A stretch of 64,000 nucleotides of DNA from NCBI GenBank assembly GCA_020747015.1, contig JAGTJM010000085.1, positions 1-64,000 on the forward strand, written 5' to 3'. The notes beneath the pieces were generated by a model, which worked only from the letters and a program-made list of their open reading frames with translations, was not told where the DNA came from and did no database searches. Every line of letters starts with the position of its first letter. Within the stretch, counting starts at the first letter, position 1. This DNA comes from Pyrenochaeta sp. MPI-SDFR-AT-0127 (lineage: Eukaryota > Ascomycota > Dothideomycetes > Pleosporales > Cucurbitariaceae). Both the position numbers and the translations under genes were made by a program. Below are positions 1-11,796 of this stretch, one piece after another.

Positions 1-1430
1 GATAAGAAGTATAAGTTATAAATAGCCTTTCTTAACCTTCTACCTCTAAAAGGCTCTTATTCTAGTAAGAATATTACGAAAGTACTATTAATAGTTATTA
101 ACTTATATAATATATCTACTATTATTAGCTTCTTTATAATAGATAATACTAGTAATAATAATACGTATATTAGAGAACTAGTAAAGTAGTATCCTATAAT
201 TATATAGTAGAGTCGCCTTTAGTATATTAGTTATATACTAAATCTTATTATTAAAATACTTCTCTTTAGGATAGGTATCAGTAAGTTAGAGAAAGAGCTC
301 TATAGTAGATCTAATAATAAGCGGTTTAAGATATAGAGGAAGTAGAGCTATATTAGTAAGCTCTATAATTTCTGTATATAGATTAACTAGAGTGATTAGC
401 GGTAGAAGCTTCTAAGAGAGTATATCTTATAGGCGTATAATAGAGGTAGTATCGAAAACCTTTACACTAGGGTACTAGCTAATAGTAGCGTCCGCTGGAA
501 CTCTATATACGCTATAATTAAGAGAGCTCTTTAGCTCCGTAACGTAATTGATTTATTCTTTCTCTACTATAATCATAGTGGTGAAGGATACGATATCTTA
601 TAGGACGCTATTACTCATCGTGATTAGACTAATTTAGAGTACTTCTTTAATATCTTGAAGCCGTTTAAAGATCTGACCAAACGCATGGAAGGCCGGGCTA
701 ATAAAGCTGGCCTCGAAGGATCATATGGCTCACTCTATAAGACACTTGAGTCACTTAACGTCCTCTTTAAGAAGCTCTAGGAGGCCGGAAAGTTCATAGA
801 TAATCACCCCGAGGAGCTTTCGGAATACTATTCCTATGCTATTGATACTGCCCGCCTTAAGCTTGAAGAATACTACAGCCTACCGATGCACGGTCGCCCT
901 CCATCCTGCGAACAAATTTACCTATTTTGATATCGAATGGAAGCATGAGAAGAAATGGATCACTGAGGCGAAGCGGGTGGTGCATGATGAGTATGCATAA
1001 TACGAGGAAGTAGCTGCGGAAGTAGCTGCGGAAGTAGAGATAGTAGAAGTAACACAAGAGGAGGATAATGAGGTTAGTACTGATAGCGATACGACGCTTG
1101 ATCTTCTCTAGTAAGCTCGTAAGCGTCGCTAGCGGGTCGCCGCTAGTACGGCGTCTACGCGAGGAAAGAAGCGCGCAAGAGTTACCTCTGACCTTGATTA
1201 GTTTATGGCTAGGACTAATAAGGCTGATGGAGATGTTGAAGACCCTTTAGAGTGGTGGATTCGCCATGCACCTGACTATCCTGTGCTCTCTAAGATGGCG
1301 TTTGATCTGTTTAGTTGTCCTGTAATGAGTGCTAAGTGTGAGCGGGTATTCTTATAGACGAAGAAGGTCATCACGGATGAACGAAATCGTCTCGATTCAG
1401 ACACTGTAGTGGTAATTGAGTGTTAAAAGC
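1..1430 (+). mobile_element. hAT-family transposase relic (RIP-mutated, left end off window)
   Basis: Conceptual plus-strand translation, read across many stop codons, gives blocks typical of fungal hAT transposases. These are an RWNS-like block near 490-510, an ILKPFKDLTKRMEGR-like block near 650-690, and the C-terminal dimerisation block near 1,255-1,425 with DYPVLSKMAFDLFSCP and SAKCERVF. No frame is open, so it is not functional. The first ~650 bases are strongly T/A-biased, while 660-1,430 keep ordinary base composition, so decay is uneven. The element probably starts left of the window. No terminal inverted repeat was recognised. Confidence 0.75.
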
Positions 1431-1599
1431 ACCTTCTTCGAACTGGTATGCTCCTGTAGATTAGTATAGATATCAGATCGGGAAATTTTATCGAGTAATG
1501 TCAACCAACCAAGTAAAGTAAGGGCTTCTCGTCAACCAATCAAGCAAGGTAAAGGATTCTCGTTAGTCAAGTCAAATAAGAGGGTCGATTTTTGGTTTA

Positions 1600-1800
1600 C
1601 TTGGTTGATGGACACACTGTGTATAGATGCTGTCAAATAACATATGAGGGAACGCGCTTAGATTATGGTAGTTAGCATAGTCAACTTCGATCTTACCTTG
1701 TAGCCCGTACTTCTTGACATTCTTCTGTGCATCAGCGACGTGGTGCTCTACGAACTCAAGCAAAGGCTGTGCTGGCTCTTTCAGGACGCCTGTTAACGAG
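1600..1800 (-). pseudogene. Fragment of a sterol 24-C-methyltransferase-like SAM methyltransferase
   Basis: The minus-strand frame contains AQKNVKKYGLQGKIEVDYA followed by NYHNLSAFP and FDSIYTQ. This resembles the post-motif-I region of sterol C-24 methyltransferase-like enzymes. The frame is open for 178 codons (1,572-2,108), but the rest of it shows no methyltransferase motif I and no good gene structure. I read it as a truncated piece next to the hAT relic. The family call rests on one short block and is tentative. Confidence 0.35.
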
Positions 1801-2269
1801 TCACTGTACCGAGAGATGAATGTCCGTGAGTCGTCCCATGTTCGAGCAAGATTCAGTCGCAGGGCTCCAGCCCAACTACCTTCTTCATCCAGCAAGGTCA
1901 CTGCTTGGCATTTGGATATGTCCTGTGTGTGTATTGCACGGCCACTGCAAAGATAACCACATCGTGTGCGACATTGCAGGAATCGCGACCGTGTGGAAAC
2001 ACTGGCCTGAGCAAGCTCGCCCACAGCTGTACTTGGCACAGGATACCAGAATCCCAAGTTCGCATGGCTTTCATGAACGAATATGCGGCTTTCATGATCT
2101 CGCACCATGTCCGAGTCCAGCCGGTGGGTGATGAATCTAGTGTTACAGAGTCCAGCGACGCGGTCACCATTGCTGGAGTGCGGAAGACTAGGCTTCTGAA
2201 ATCATGGAGTGTTGCTGATTGCCGCCATCCGATCGTCGAACTATACAAAAACACCAACAACACCTGACT

Positions 2270-3139
2270 CTGATTTGACTCTGATTCGTGCTGACTTGGC
2301 CTGCTTTGATTTGAATAATTCAGGAATCAAAATGTATGCATGGACCCGAGTACACAGTCGTACGGTGCGCCTGCGTCACCTTTAATATTTGCGCAAGATT
2401 TACCAAAGAAATCACCCGCAGCCAATAAGATGTTTTGGTAACCGGTGCTTATTGAATGATCTCGTATACAGAAATAGTTTTGATTGGCTTGGAGTTGTTG
2501 GATTATGCTCAAGGGGCCAATACGAGAACACCAAGATCCCGACGACTCTGTCTTGGCGATCGGGCTATGCGGGCTATGCAGTTTTCAATGTTGACATCCT
2601 TTGTATGTCTCAGCTTGGGTGCGTTCATCGCGCGAATGCGAATTAATGCCTTCTGACCAGTCGCTGTTGGAGTAGTCTGAAGGTGGCTGGGGTAGGAACA
2701 GCCTTGCACCCAACTCGAAAGCACCGCCACCAACTGGTGATCGCCTCCAAGGAACCTGTATGGAGTCAGGAACAGCACGACGGGTAGCTAACCGTATTAA
2801 AGCCTTGCACGCACAAGCCACCTCTCCTCGTATGCTTCCTTCAGACCCAGAATAATGACAAAAATAGATCCGTTCGGGTGGATTTGGGGGTTGATAGTCC
2901 TTGGTACGTTTCATGAAGATGCCCGTGGGACTATTCTAGGCTTGATGATCAGCCTCGGTAGTACTGTCCCTGGAATAGGTCATCTCCAGTGGCTCAGGCC
3001 ATCATCAAGAAGTCTCAAGTAGAGAACAAAAGGGTGTATAAGTGCGGCGTTGCTCGACCCAGTGGTACCCACTACCATCACAAAGCATCAATATCTTTCC
3101 AGACCTTCCTCAGCCTACTTACACGCCTGACTATCAATC
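2270..3139. other. Intergenic, no supported gene
   Basis: Only short overlapping frames on both strands, without recognisable domains or signal peptides. The last ~150 bases, with C/T-rich runs, precede the secreted-protein gene and probably hold its promoter and 5' leader. Confidence 0.5.
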
Positions 3140-4241
3140 ATGAAGAGCTTCAACACCGCCGTCATATCGACTACTGTGGCTCTACTCTGCAGCCAAGTAA
3201 ATGCCAGCCCAGCTGTGCCCGCAACATCCCTCAGAAATCGTCAAGCAGCCCAAATAACAACAGCGGTCATCCAAGTTTTCCAACAGATTTTCAAGGGAAG
3301 CAAGCTTGCTTATCCGGAGGCATCCTTAGCATGGTATGCCATCTCTTGTGGTCCGCGTCGTCGTGAAATACTGACATGAGCCAGGGATTTTGCATCGAAC
3401 CCGAATATGTGTCAGATCTACATGGAGACCAAAAACGGCGCGAATTGCTGGGCCCAAGTCTCTTGCAACGACGGTATAGCCTCTACCTCGAGAAGAAGGC
3501 TGATTGTGGAGCTAACGGGGCTTAGGCGTAAAAGAATACAATGTTGGAAAAGCAGGATGGAACGTGTGTTATATTGGAGGGCGCCAGTTCTTCAACGACC
3601 CACGCATTGGTGACTTCAGCATCACCTTTACCAACAAAGACAAGGAGGGCGAGGGTCTCACCGGGCCATTACTACAGCTTGCAGACATCGGCAACTGGAT
3701 GGACATACCAGTCACGGCTCTTGCCTCAGAAAGAGACAAGTACAGGCAATGCAAGGCGCACAACGGTGTGGACTGCGAAAAAAGTTCCTACATCTGCACT
3801 TATGACTACAGCAGCAACGACGGGCCGTTCGAGGGCCGTACCAGGAAGTGGTTTTGCGGTGTGCCTAAGCGCGGGCAGAACTTCCAGGGCCTCGATTCTA
3901 ATGTGCCGACGCCTAAGGGCTATGCGCCTGGGGCATGTGGTATCCATATCACACAGTATCAGAAGCCAGACCCATCCAAGGACCAGTACTCTCTGGCGGC
4001 AAGAATCATGGATGCAAATCAAAATGAGATTGGCAATTCGGGTGGTAAGCAGGTGGGCCCAGTGCTTGTGCTTACCACGCCGCTCCCAAATACCTTCACA
4101 ATCACTGCTAAGGCGGTTGATACAGACTCGCTGCGCCTTGGGTATGATGGAGTTGAGTGGGATGCGGTTGCTCCGGCTTGTAGTGTTGGAGCGTATGACA
4201 GTGGGAAGAGGGAGATGGATTGCGGGTTTACGTGTAACTAG
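3140..4241 (+). CDS. Secreted cysteine-rich protein, 332 aa, candidate effector
   Basis: Three exons join in frame: 3140-3333, 3385-3473 and 3526-4241. The introns are 51 and 52 bp, GT-AG, with branch sites CTGAC and GCTAAC. The product starts with a clear signal peptide (MKSFNTAVISTTVALLCSQVNA, cleavage likely after NA), so it is probably secreted. After that come about 310 residues with 12 Cys, an even number consistent with disulfides. Conserved-looking blocks include MCQIYMETKNGANCW, GWNVCYIGGRQFF and the C-terminal DCGFTCN. I recognise no catalytic domain. It sits 140 bp from a 7-kb RIPped block, a setting often seen for plant-pathogen effectors (known pattern; role here is inference). 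A housekeeping secreted protein is equally possible. Confidence 0.8.
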
Positions 4242-4499
4242 AAATGGGACGGAGCGAGAAGAAGCTGTTTTTTGGGGAAATGTAATTAGTTCTATTTATA
4301 AATGTTCAGATCTGAATGGTTATGTGAAGACCTCTACTGAGAGACAGTAAAGGGTAAGGGTTGGTTCTCGGGGATAGAGTGAAGGTAGAGTAGTGCAGGG
4401 TAATACTAAGACAGTAAGAGTGCGCTTCTATAAAGAGTATTAGGAATAGAGAACTATTCTATTCCTTTTACTATTTATAAGAATATTTAAGTTAAATAT

Positions 4500-7400
4500 A
4501 CTAAGCTATAAGGGCTATTAGTGCGGGTCTATATATATAAAGTTATAAGTAATACTTAGTATACTTAGCTTAATTAGTAGTACTAAGTAGACTAAGTAAC
4601 GAATTATATTATATAATTAGGCTCGCTTAGACTTACTAGGTAGGCTAATTAGTTACTAGGAGCTAGGCGGAGTATTAGTAAAGCAGGGCTATAATATATA
4701 TATTATAATATTCCTTAGCTAATAAGAACTTCCTTAAGTAGTATATACTATTAGGTACTATTTACTATCTTTTTCTTAGAGTATTACTACTCCTATTACT
4801 AAATCTAAGGTATCTATTTCTATCTAAAGAAGTTTTCTACTAGTAAATACTATTAATATAGGTTCCTTAATATATACTTTCTTAAGTATCTTAAAAGCTT
4901 TTTCTTATTCCTTCTTCTATTCTTATAATTCCTCCTTCTTTATAAGTTATATTAATAGTATTATAATCTTTAAAAAATCCTTAATAAATTATTAATTAAA
5001 ATTTATAAATCCTAGAAAAGATTATATATCCTTTACTATTTTTAGTTTCTCCTAGTCTTATATAGTCTATATTTTTATATTACTAATCCTAACTCTATTA
5101 ATTCTAACTATATTACTTAGAAATTTAATTTCTTCTTTATAGAATTTATATTTTTTAGGTTTTAGTTCTAGCCTATATACTTATAATTATTTAAGGACTT
5201 TCTTAATATATCTCTTATATTTAGTTATATTATTAGAGTATACTAGTATATTATCTAGGTATACTATAGTATATCTATCTAGATAATTATTTAGTATAAT
5301 ATTAACTAATTCTTAATATATTACTAGTATATTTATTAATCTAAATAGTATAACTAGATATTTATAATATCTATATCTTATTCTAAAGGTAATTTTCTAT
5401 TCTTTACCTTTCTTTATTATAATTAGGTTATATATACTCCTAAGGTCTAATACTATAAATATCTTAGCTTCTACTAGCCTATCTCTAAGCTCTTAAATAT
5501 TAGGTAGTAGGTAGTAGTTCTTTTTAGTTATATTATTAAGTTTATAGTAATCTATATAAGGTTTTAATCTACTATCTTTCTTTAGTATAAATAGGATAGA
5601 GTATCCTACTAAGGACTTAGATTTTTAGATAAATCCTTTTACTAATATTTCTTTAATATACTTCTTTAGTATTACTAGCTCTTTCTTAGTAAGTTTATAT
5701 ATTAGTATAAACCCTAGGTATTTACTATCTTCTAGTTTAATTTTATAATCCTATAGTTAATATTTTAGTAGTACTCCTACTTCTACTTTTTCTATAAATA
5801 TCTCTATATATTCTATATATTCTTATAGGATCTTTAGAGTAATATATTTCTCTACTATTCTCTACCTTCTAATCTTTCTTACTAGTAGTTAGTTTAGCTT
5901 ATTAGTTAGTACTCCTATAGATATACTCTTAACTAAAGTTCTAATATTTATTATTATCTTCTCATCTACTAGGGTATTCTACTACTATATAGGTTTTCTA
6001 GGTATATATATATTATTCTTATATCCTATTAAGATCTCTAGTTCTTCTAGTCTATATATAGGTTATAATCTCTTAGCTAAGGTAGCCCTAATATAATATT
6101 ATAGGCGGCTAAGCTAAAAATATCTAGTCTTACCTTACTATTTATCTAATATAATACTAATTTCTTTAAGTACTTGTACTTAATAAGTCCTCTATTTAAG
6201 TTATTTACTATAGTAATATAATAAGGTTTTCTTTTAGAATAGGTTATAGCCCTACTTTTAATATAGCTATTCCTAAAATATAGTTTTCCTATAATCCTAA
6301 GTTAATTAGAGCTATATATTAATATTTCTAAGTTTTACTTTTATTTAGAGTAGCTCTCTCCTATATTCTAATATTATTATATTACTAAATATCTAGGGAA
6401 TTAGTTCCCTTATCTAATTCTAGTCTCCTACTTATTAGAAGGTTTAGTTTTAGTTTCTTTCTAAAAAAGAATACTTATTAAATCTATTATTAAGCTTATC
6501 TTTAGTATATCTTATATATTCTAAGTTTATATAAATTTACTAGTATTTATTAGTATATTTCTTATTTATAATAATATTTTAGTTTAACTTATCTTCCTTT
6601 ACTTATCCTAGGAAGTAGTTAGTATATCTCTTATCCTATAGGTAGTTTATATATATTCCTTTAGTAGTTATACTATTACTATTTATATTAGTATTATAGT
6701 TTTAGAAAGTAGCTTATTTCTACTTTCTCTAAGTAATAGTAGTTATAGTAGTTATATATATACGCAGTAAAGTATAGACTTCTATATTATAGGTTTCTCT
6801 AGTTAAAGTTATATTAGTAGTATAATAATTTCTTCTATACTATTATTTACCTTATATACTCTATCTATCTTTATATTAAGAAGCCTTTATATTCTAATTT
6901 TAGTCTATATAGCCTAGATATCTATCTATTTCCTATAAGGGTTTATAGTATATCCTTCTTCTTCTATATTTAGTATATACGTATATTACTCTAGGTTTAT
7001 AGGGTAGTTTTACTAATATTATCCTATCTTCTATAACCTATTATCTCTATAGTAGTCTAGTAATATTACTTACTTCTTATATAGCTAGTCCTAATATCTA
7101 TTAACCTAATTCCTAGGTATAGTTCTATTAGTAGAATATTTTCTTTATTATTATCTAGTATAAGTAGTAGTATATTCTATATAGGCGGATAATCTTATTA
7201 TTACTTATTACTTCTAGGTTTTTATTAAGTATTATAGTCTATTAGTCCTATAATCTCCTACTCCTTTATATATTAGTCCTAAACCTAACTAATTATATTA
7301 ATTTATTAGGTAACTTTATTCTTCTACTTATAGTTTCTAGTAAAGTATCCTTCCTTCCTATAATTATAGTATATCTTATTATTTTTTCCTATATCTATCT

Positions 7401-7900
7401 TCTAGTATTTTACCTTCTAGCCCTTACCCTTATTTATATTATCTAGGTATATAGGTTCTAGTTTATTAGAAGTATAATATCTAGTAGTATAGTTATTTTA
7501 ATTAACGGAATAAAATCCCTTTATTTACCCTTATTAGGTTAGTAGCTTCCCTCCTATAACTCTATTTCTTAAGTTCTAACTTATATAGTCTATTATTAAT
7601 CCTTATACTTTCCTTTATAAGGTTATCTAATATATTAATAGTTATACCTATATATATAAGTTCTTCCTAGACCTATAGCTTTAGGCCTATTAGAATATAT
7701 ATTTTAGCGCGTTATTATCCTATCCTATAATAGTAGTATATTATTAGAATTTATTAGTATAATTAGCTATAGATATCTTTTATTATAGTATCTAAATACC
7801 TTATTCTATAATTAGTTTTTCTATTTATAGCTAAATACTAGACTAATTTATTTCTTAAACTTATCCTAGCTTTTAAATATTATAGTATTTTATTATCTTT
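4500..7900 (-). mobile_element. Ty3/Gypsy retrotransposon relic (gag-pol, RIP-mutated)
   Basis: Minus-strand translation across stops shows a reverse transcriptase block near 5,600-5,510 (SILFILKKDSRLKPYIDYY, then KLNN), matching the LFVxKKDGxLRxCxDYRxLN signature. An altered active-site block, YLDNILVYSNN, lies near 5,270-5,220. A gag zinc-knuckle ghost near 7,370-7,330 reads YNYRKEGYFTRNYK, where the knuckle Cys/His positions have mostly become Tyr. Order is therefore gag at higher and pol at lower coordinates. No integrase was recognised, so the 3' part is missing or unreadable. It is inactive. Confidence 0.7.
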
Positions 7901-8154
7901 AATATTATAGTCTATATATTTATAATATAGGGTTAACCTATTCTAGTACTTCTCCTATAAGGTAGGTAGTAATAAGTACTACTTTATTATTATCTACTAT
8001 ATATCTATTAATATAGAAGTAGATATTATATTAAAGTAGCTATAATTTAGGGTCTTATAGTCTATTATAAGTTAGGGAGCTTTTCCTTTTAGCTTACCTA
8101 AGGTAATACTTATAGAGTTAGGGTTACTATATCTATCTTAATATTACTTATTTT

Positions 8155-9580
8155 AAGGGTAATTAAAATATTAAAAGGGTTAGGTATCTTAGTAGAGTAG
8201 CTATAATATAAAGTAGCTAGTATTACTAAGGAGCCTTTCTTAGTAGCTTCTAGATTAGAGTAAGTAGAGATAGATAAGTTAGTTAAAGTAGTTCTAAGTA
8301 TTAAATAATAGTATTTAATAATAACTTAAGGTTAATTATAATATACTATAAGGTTATTATCTTATCTATATATATAATACGCTCGTTACGCTCGTCGTGC
8401 GTATAGTAAGCGCTTATCCTTAGCCTAGTAAGTAGTTACGTACCTAGGGCCTTACCTTATATTAGCGCCTATAGTAGTACTTATAGTTAGTCTAGAATAC
8501 TTATATTAGATATATCCTTACTTCTAAAACTAGGATCGTAATAACTATATAATACTAAGAAAAGGTTAGGACCTAGCTAGACTCTATAAGAGTAGCTAAT
8601 AAGTCTAAAGCTCTAATAGTAGACTATAATATTAGAGAGAACCTAACTAAAGTATTAGTAGTAGGATATAGAGCTTCTTTAGTAAACTTTAGTTCTCTAT
8701 TATTTTATATCTCTAATACTAGATATAAGATTTTCTTATATACCTATTCCTTAGCCTACTTTAAAATCTTCTTATTATAAAGTAATTAAGAAATTACCTC
8801 TACTAATAACTTCTTATCCTTATCTACTTTCTTTTAATACTCCTTATAAGTTTTATCTAGAGAAGCCTATAATATATTAATATATAGCTTACTTAGATAA
8901 GTATATTTAATATACTTTAATTTTAACTCTAGTATAATATAGTAAATAGTACTAGTTAAGAAATACTTATTATAGGTAACTTTAGTAATAGTATTTATAT
9001 AAAGAATTTTATTATAAAGATAAAGATTATAGATTTAAGAATTAGAAGATATCTTATCTTATATAGTACCTAAATATAGGGTACTATATACTATAAACTA
9101 ACTTAGTAATAGACTATGTAATTTAGGATAGATCTTAGGAAGGAGAGGGATAGTATTATAATCCTAGTTTTAGGAGTAAGGATATACCTAATAGAGATAC
9201 TCTAGACTAACTATAAGTACTATTATAGGCGCTAATATAAGGTAAAGCCCTAGGTATATAACTACTTACTAGGCTAAGGATAAGCGCTTATTATATATAT
9301 AATAAGCGTAATAAGCGCTTACTATATACGTGATAAGTATAGTAAGCGTATTATATATATAGATAAGAGTAATATACCTTTATAGTATATTATAATTAAC
9401 CTTAAGTTATTATTAAATACTACTATTTAATACTTAGAACTACTTTAACTAACCTATCTATCTCTACTTACTCTAATCTAGAAGCTTACTAAGAAAGGGC
9501 TCCTTAGTAATACTAGCTGCTTTATATTATAGCTACTCTACTAAGGATACTAATCTCCCTTTTAATATACTATTACTAGG
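8155..9580. repeat. Long inverted repeat, arms ~390 bp, ~610-bp centre
   Basis: The left arm (about 8,155-8,545) and right arm (about 9,150-9,580) are reverse complements along their length, for example ACTAAGGAGCC on the left versus GGCTCCTTAGT on the right. Differences are mainly transitions plus one ~35-bp stretch of ATAAGCG-rich sequence in the right arm. The centre has no readable protein. It could be two LTRs of oppositely inserted retroelements, or the ends of a TIR/foldback element. Boundaries are approximate. Confidence 0.65.
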
Positions 9581-10076
9581 GACTAGTATAATATAACCTA
9601 TATAGCTAAAGAACTTATACTTCTCTAGGCTAAAAGTAACTAAGTAGTAGGTATAAGTATAGTAGGTATAGACTCTATTCTCTATAATATTATTTCTAAT
9701 AGTATTATTATCTATTATAGGCTAGAATAGAGTAGACTAGGCTAAACTAAGGTATAGATAGGTTAGTAAGGCTAATAAGGTATTAAAGGTAGTCTCTAAA
9801 CTTAGTTAGCGCTAAAACTATACTAGAATAGGGCCCTCTAGTCTATTTTAGGCTAGAATAGCCTAGAAATAGATTACTTCTAAAACTAGAAATTTCTAAA
9901 AACTTACTAAATTAAGGTAGTAGAATAGAGAAGTAATAGGCTAGATTAGCTAAGAGAGCCCTCTTTATATTACCCTAATAGCTTAGTTAACTACTTACTT
10001 CCTAAGGATTCTAGAATCTCTAAGTAAAAGAGATTAAAAGGTAAAGGTAAAGGAAATCTAAAATAAGAGAGGATTT

Positions 10077-10592
10077 TTATTAGGAACTACGTTAAGGTGC
10101 GCCCCCTTAGGCTAATCTAGGCTAGGGGGCGCCCCCTATAAGTAGAGCGGCCGCTCCCTTAGGGGTAAGGCAGCGATTCGTCTAACTCTTACTATAATAT
10201 ATCTATTCCTCCTAATAATAATTACATCGTCCCTTATAAGTACACTAAGGTCCTAATAATTTTAGGTATATCTACCTTTCTTCTTAACCTAACTAGTACT
10301 AAAGCTATATATCTTAGTCTAGGCTATAGTAGCCTATTACTATATATAATAGTATATTATATCTAGTATACTAGCTACTTAGGTTAAGTAGCCCTAAGAA
10401 GGAAGATATTATTAGAAACTATACTAAGGTATACTCTCTTAGGCTAATCTAGGCTAGGGAGTACCCCCTATAAGTAGAGTAGCTACCCCTCTAGGGGTAA
10501 GGTAGTAATTTATCTAACTCCTACTATAATATATCTATTCCTTCTAATAATAATTATATTATCCCTTATAAGTATACTAAGGTCCTAATATT
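10077..10592. repeat. Two direct copies of a ~180-bp repeat with different RIP load
   Basis: Copy A (about 10,077-10,258) and copy B (about 10,406-10,592) share the same order of words (GGCTAATCTAGGCTAGGG, CTATAAGTAGAG, AGGGGTAAGG, CCCTTATAAGTA). Copy A keeps GTGCGCCCCCTTAG where copy B has GTATACTCTCTTAG, and GCGGCCGCTCCC where B has GTAGCTACCCCT. Most differences are C-to-T or G-to-A, so this is a paired record of RIP. The copies are 328 bp apart and could be LTR-like ends of a very short element. Confidence 0.65.
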
Positions 10593-11414
10593 AAAGCTTT
10601 ATATTTAAGTATATATAAGATATATCTAAAAGTAAGGCTAACTAGAATAAGATAGACATATTAGTAGACTAATCTACCTATATTAAGAGGAATAAGTTTA
10701 ATAATGTTAGAGATATACTAGGAATAATATAGAAGTTATTATTTTTAGTACTAGAGAAAATTCTAGTAGAGGCTATATATATATATTTTATAACTCTAAG
10801 AGAGTCCTATAGAAGTTAATACTCTTAAATCTAACTCTAATTAGGAGGTAGCTAAAATATGGATATACTTTATTTTAGCTTAGGCTTTCTTAATTAAAGT
10901 ATATTTGCGCGATTTATATAAGCCTATATATAGAAAAGCGTTTATAGAGATTAGTATTAGGTTTTTTTTCTTATTAATTACGACTACTACTATATAGTAT
11001 TACTTTCCTAATCTCCTAAAGCTTCTATTCTCGCCGCTCGCGCCTATTAGAGAATGCTATTATAGTAAGTTAAAGACTAACGATATTATATACGAAGGAT
11101 TAAGCGACGAATAACTTAGTCTTTAAAACTTACCTTATTTAAAGGAGGGTCTTAAAGTCTTATAAGATCTTAGGGTAAAGAATATATAGGGCAAATAGAT
11201 ATAGGAAGGGGATTTAAGCGGACTGAATCACTTATAATAAGAATAATATGGAGGATAGTAATTAACGATTCTTAAATATAAAACATCATTACAAGCGAAA
11301 CGCTTATTCGGCACCTCCAATTTCCAAACAACGCTAGGATCTATTGCCTTCCAATGCTGCAAAAAACCCTGGTCGCCCAATCCCCGAAACTAACCTCGCA
11401 GTAGGTATGTGTAT

Positions 11415-11796
11415 CTACAAGTTGAGAGCAGTGCAGCCGAGGTTGACGAGACCCTAGAGTGCTATGATTAGTAAATACGACTTTAAGAGACTTTGGTGAT
11501 ATTACATTCTGCTCAATCTCGCCACAGCAAACAGCCTGCTGGGAGCATAGGTTCTTGATTGGAACGGCGCCACCAAGAACGGCAACAGTGACATCGTTGC
11601 ACTGGCCGAGGAGGTTCTGAAGATCGGCATTGATGGGGATAAGTCCATGGTTAGTCAACTTCTTGACAGTCTCGGAGTTGCAGCAATGGACGGTGCTGCC
11701 GTTGCCACAGGAGTCGCCGCTATCTTGGCGGGCCCAATTGGTGGGGGCGGCAACAGCGACAGCAACAAGAGCGAGGATGACGGCCTTGGTGAACAT
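11415..11796 (-). CDS. Class I hydrophobin, 109 aa
   Basis: Exons 11506-11796 and 11415-11453 (minus) join across a 52-bp GT-AG intron with branch TTTACTAATC. Reading through the intron would give a false longer ORF that runs on to 11341. The spliced product has a signal peptide ending AVAVAAP and the eight-Cys hydrophobin pattern C-x7-CC-x26-C-x17-C-x5-CC-x12-C. The final Cys (GLVNLGCTALNL) appears only after splicing. Spacing fits class I. Such proteins coat hyphae and spores as amphipathic films. It lies just outside the RIPped block, alone, with no partner genes. The call is firm from the Cys pattern, and the intron choice is supported by the restored eighth Cys. Confidence 0.93.

Larger units (their letters stand above)
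4380..11280. repeat. AT-rich RIP-mutated block (isochore-like)
   Basis: About 6.9 kb made almost entirely of T/A with extreme TA content and very few CA or TG dinucleotides, as expected from CpA-to-TpA RIP. No frame of useful length is open on either strand. Small islands near 8,390-8,460, 10,095-10,180 and 11,030-11,050 keep GC and CG-rich words. The edges are sharp: composition returns to normal by about 4,380 on the left and 11,280 on the right. The block is made of nested transposable-element remains, listed separately. Confidence 0.9.

Noticed and set aside
2585..2914. 109-codon minus-strand frame near the secreted protein
   Set aside because: Overlaps several other random frames. No signal peptide, domain or splice support.
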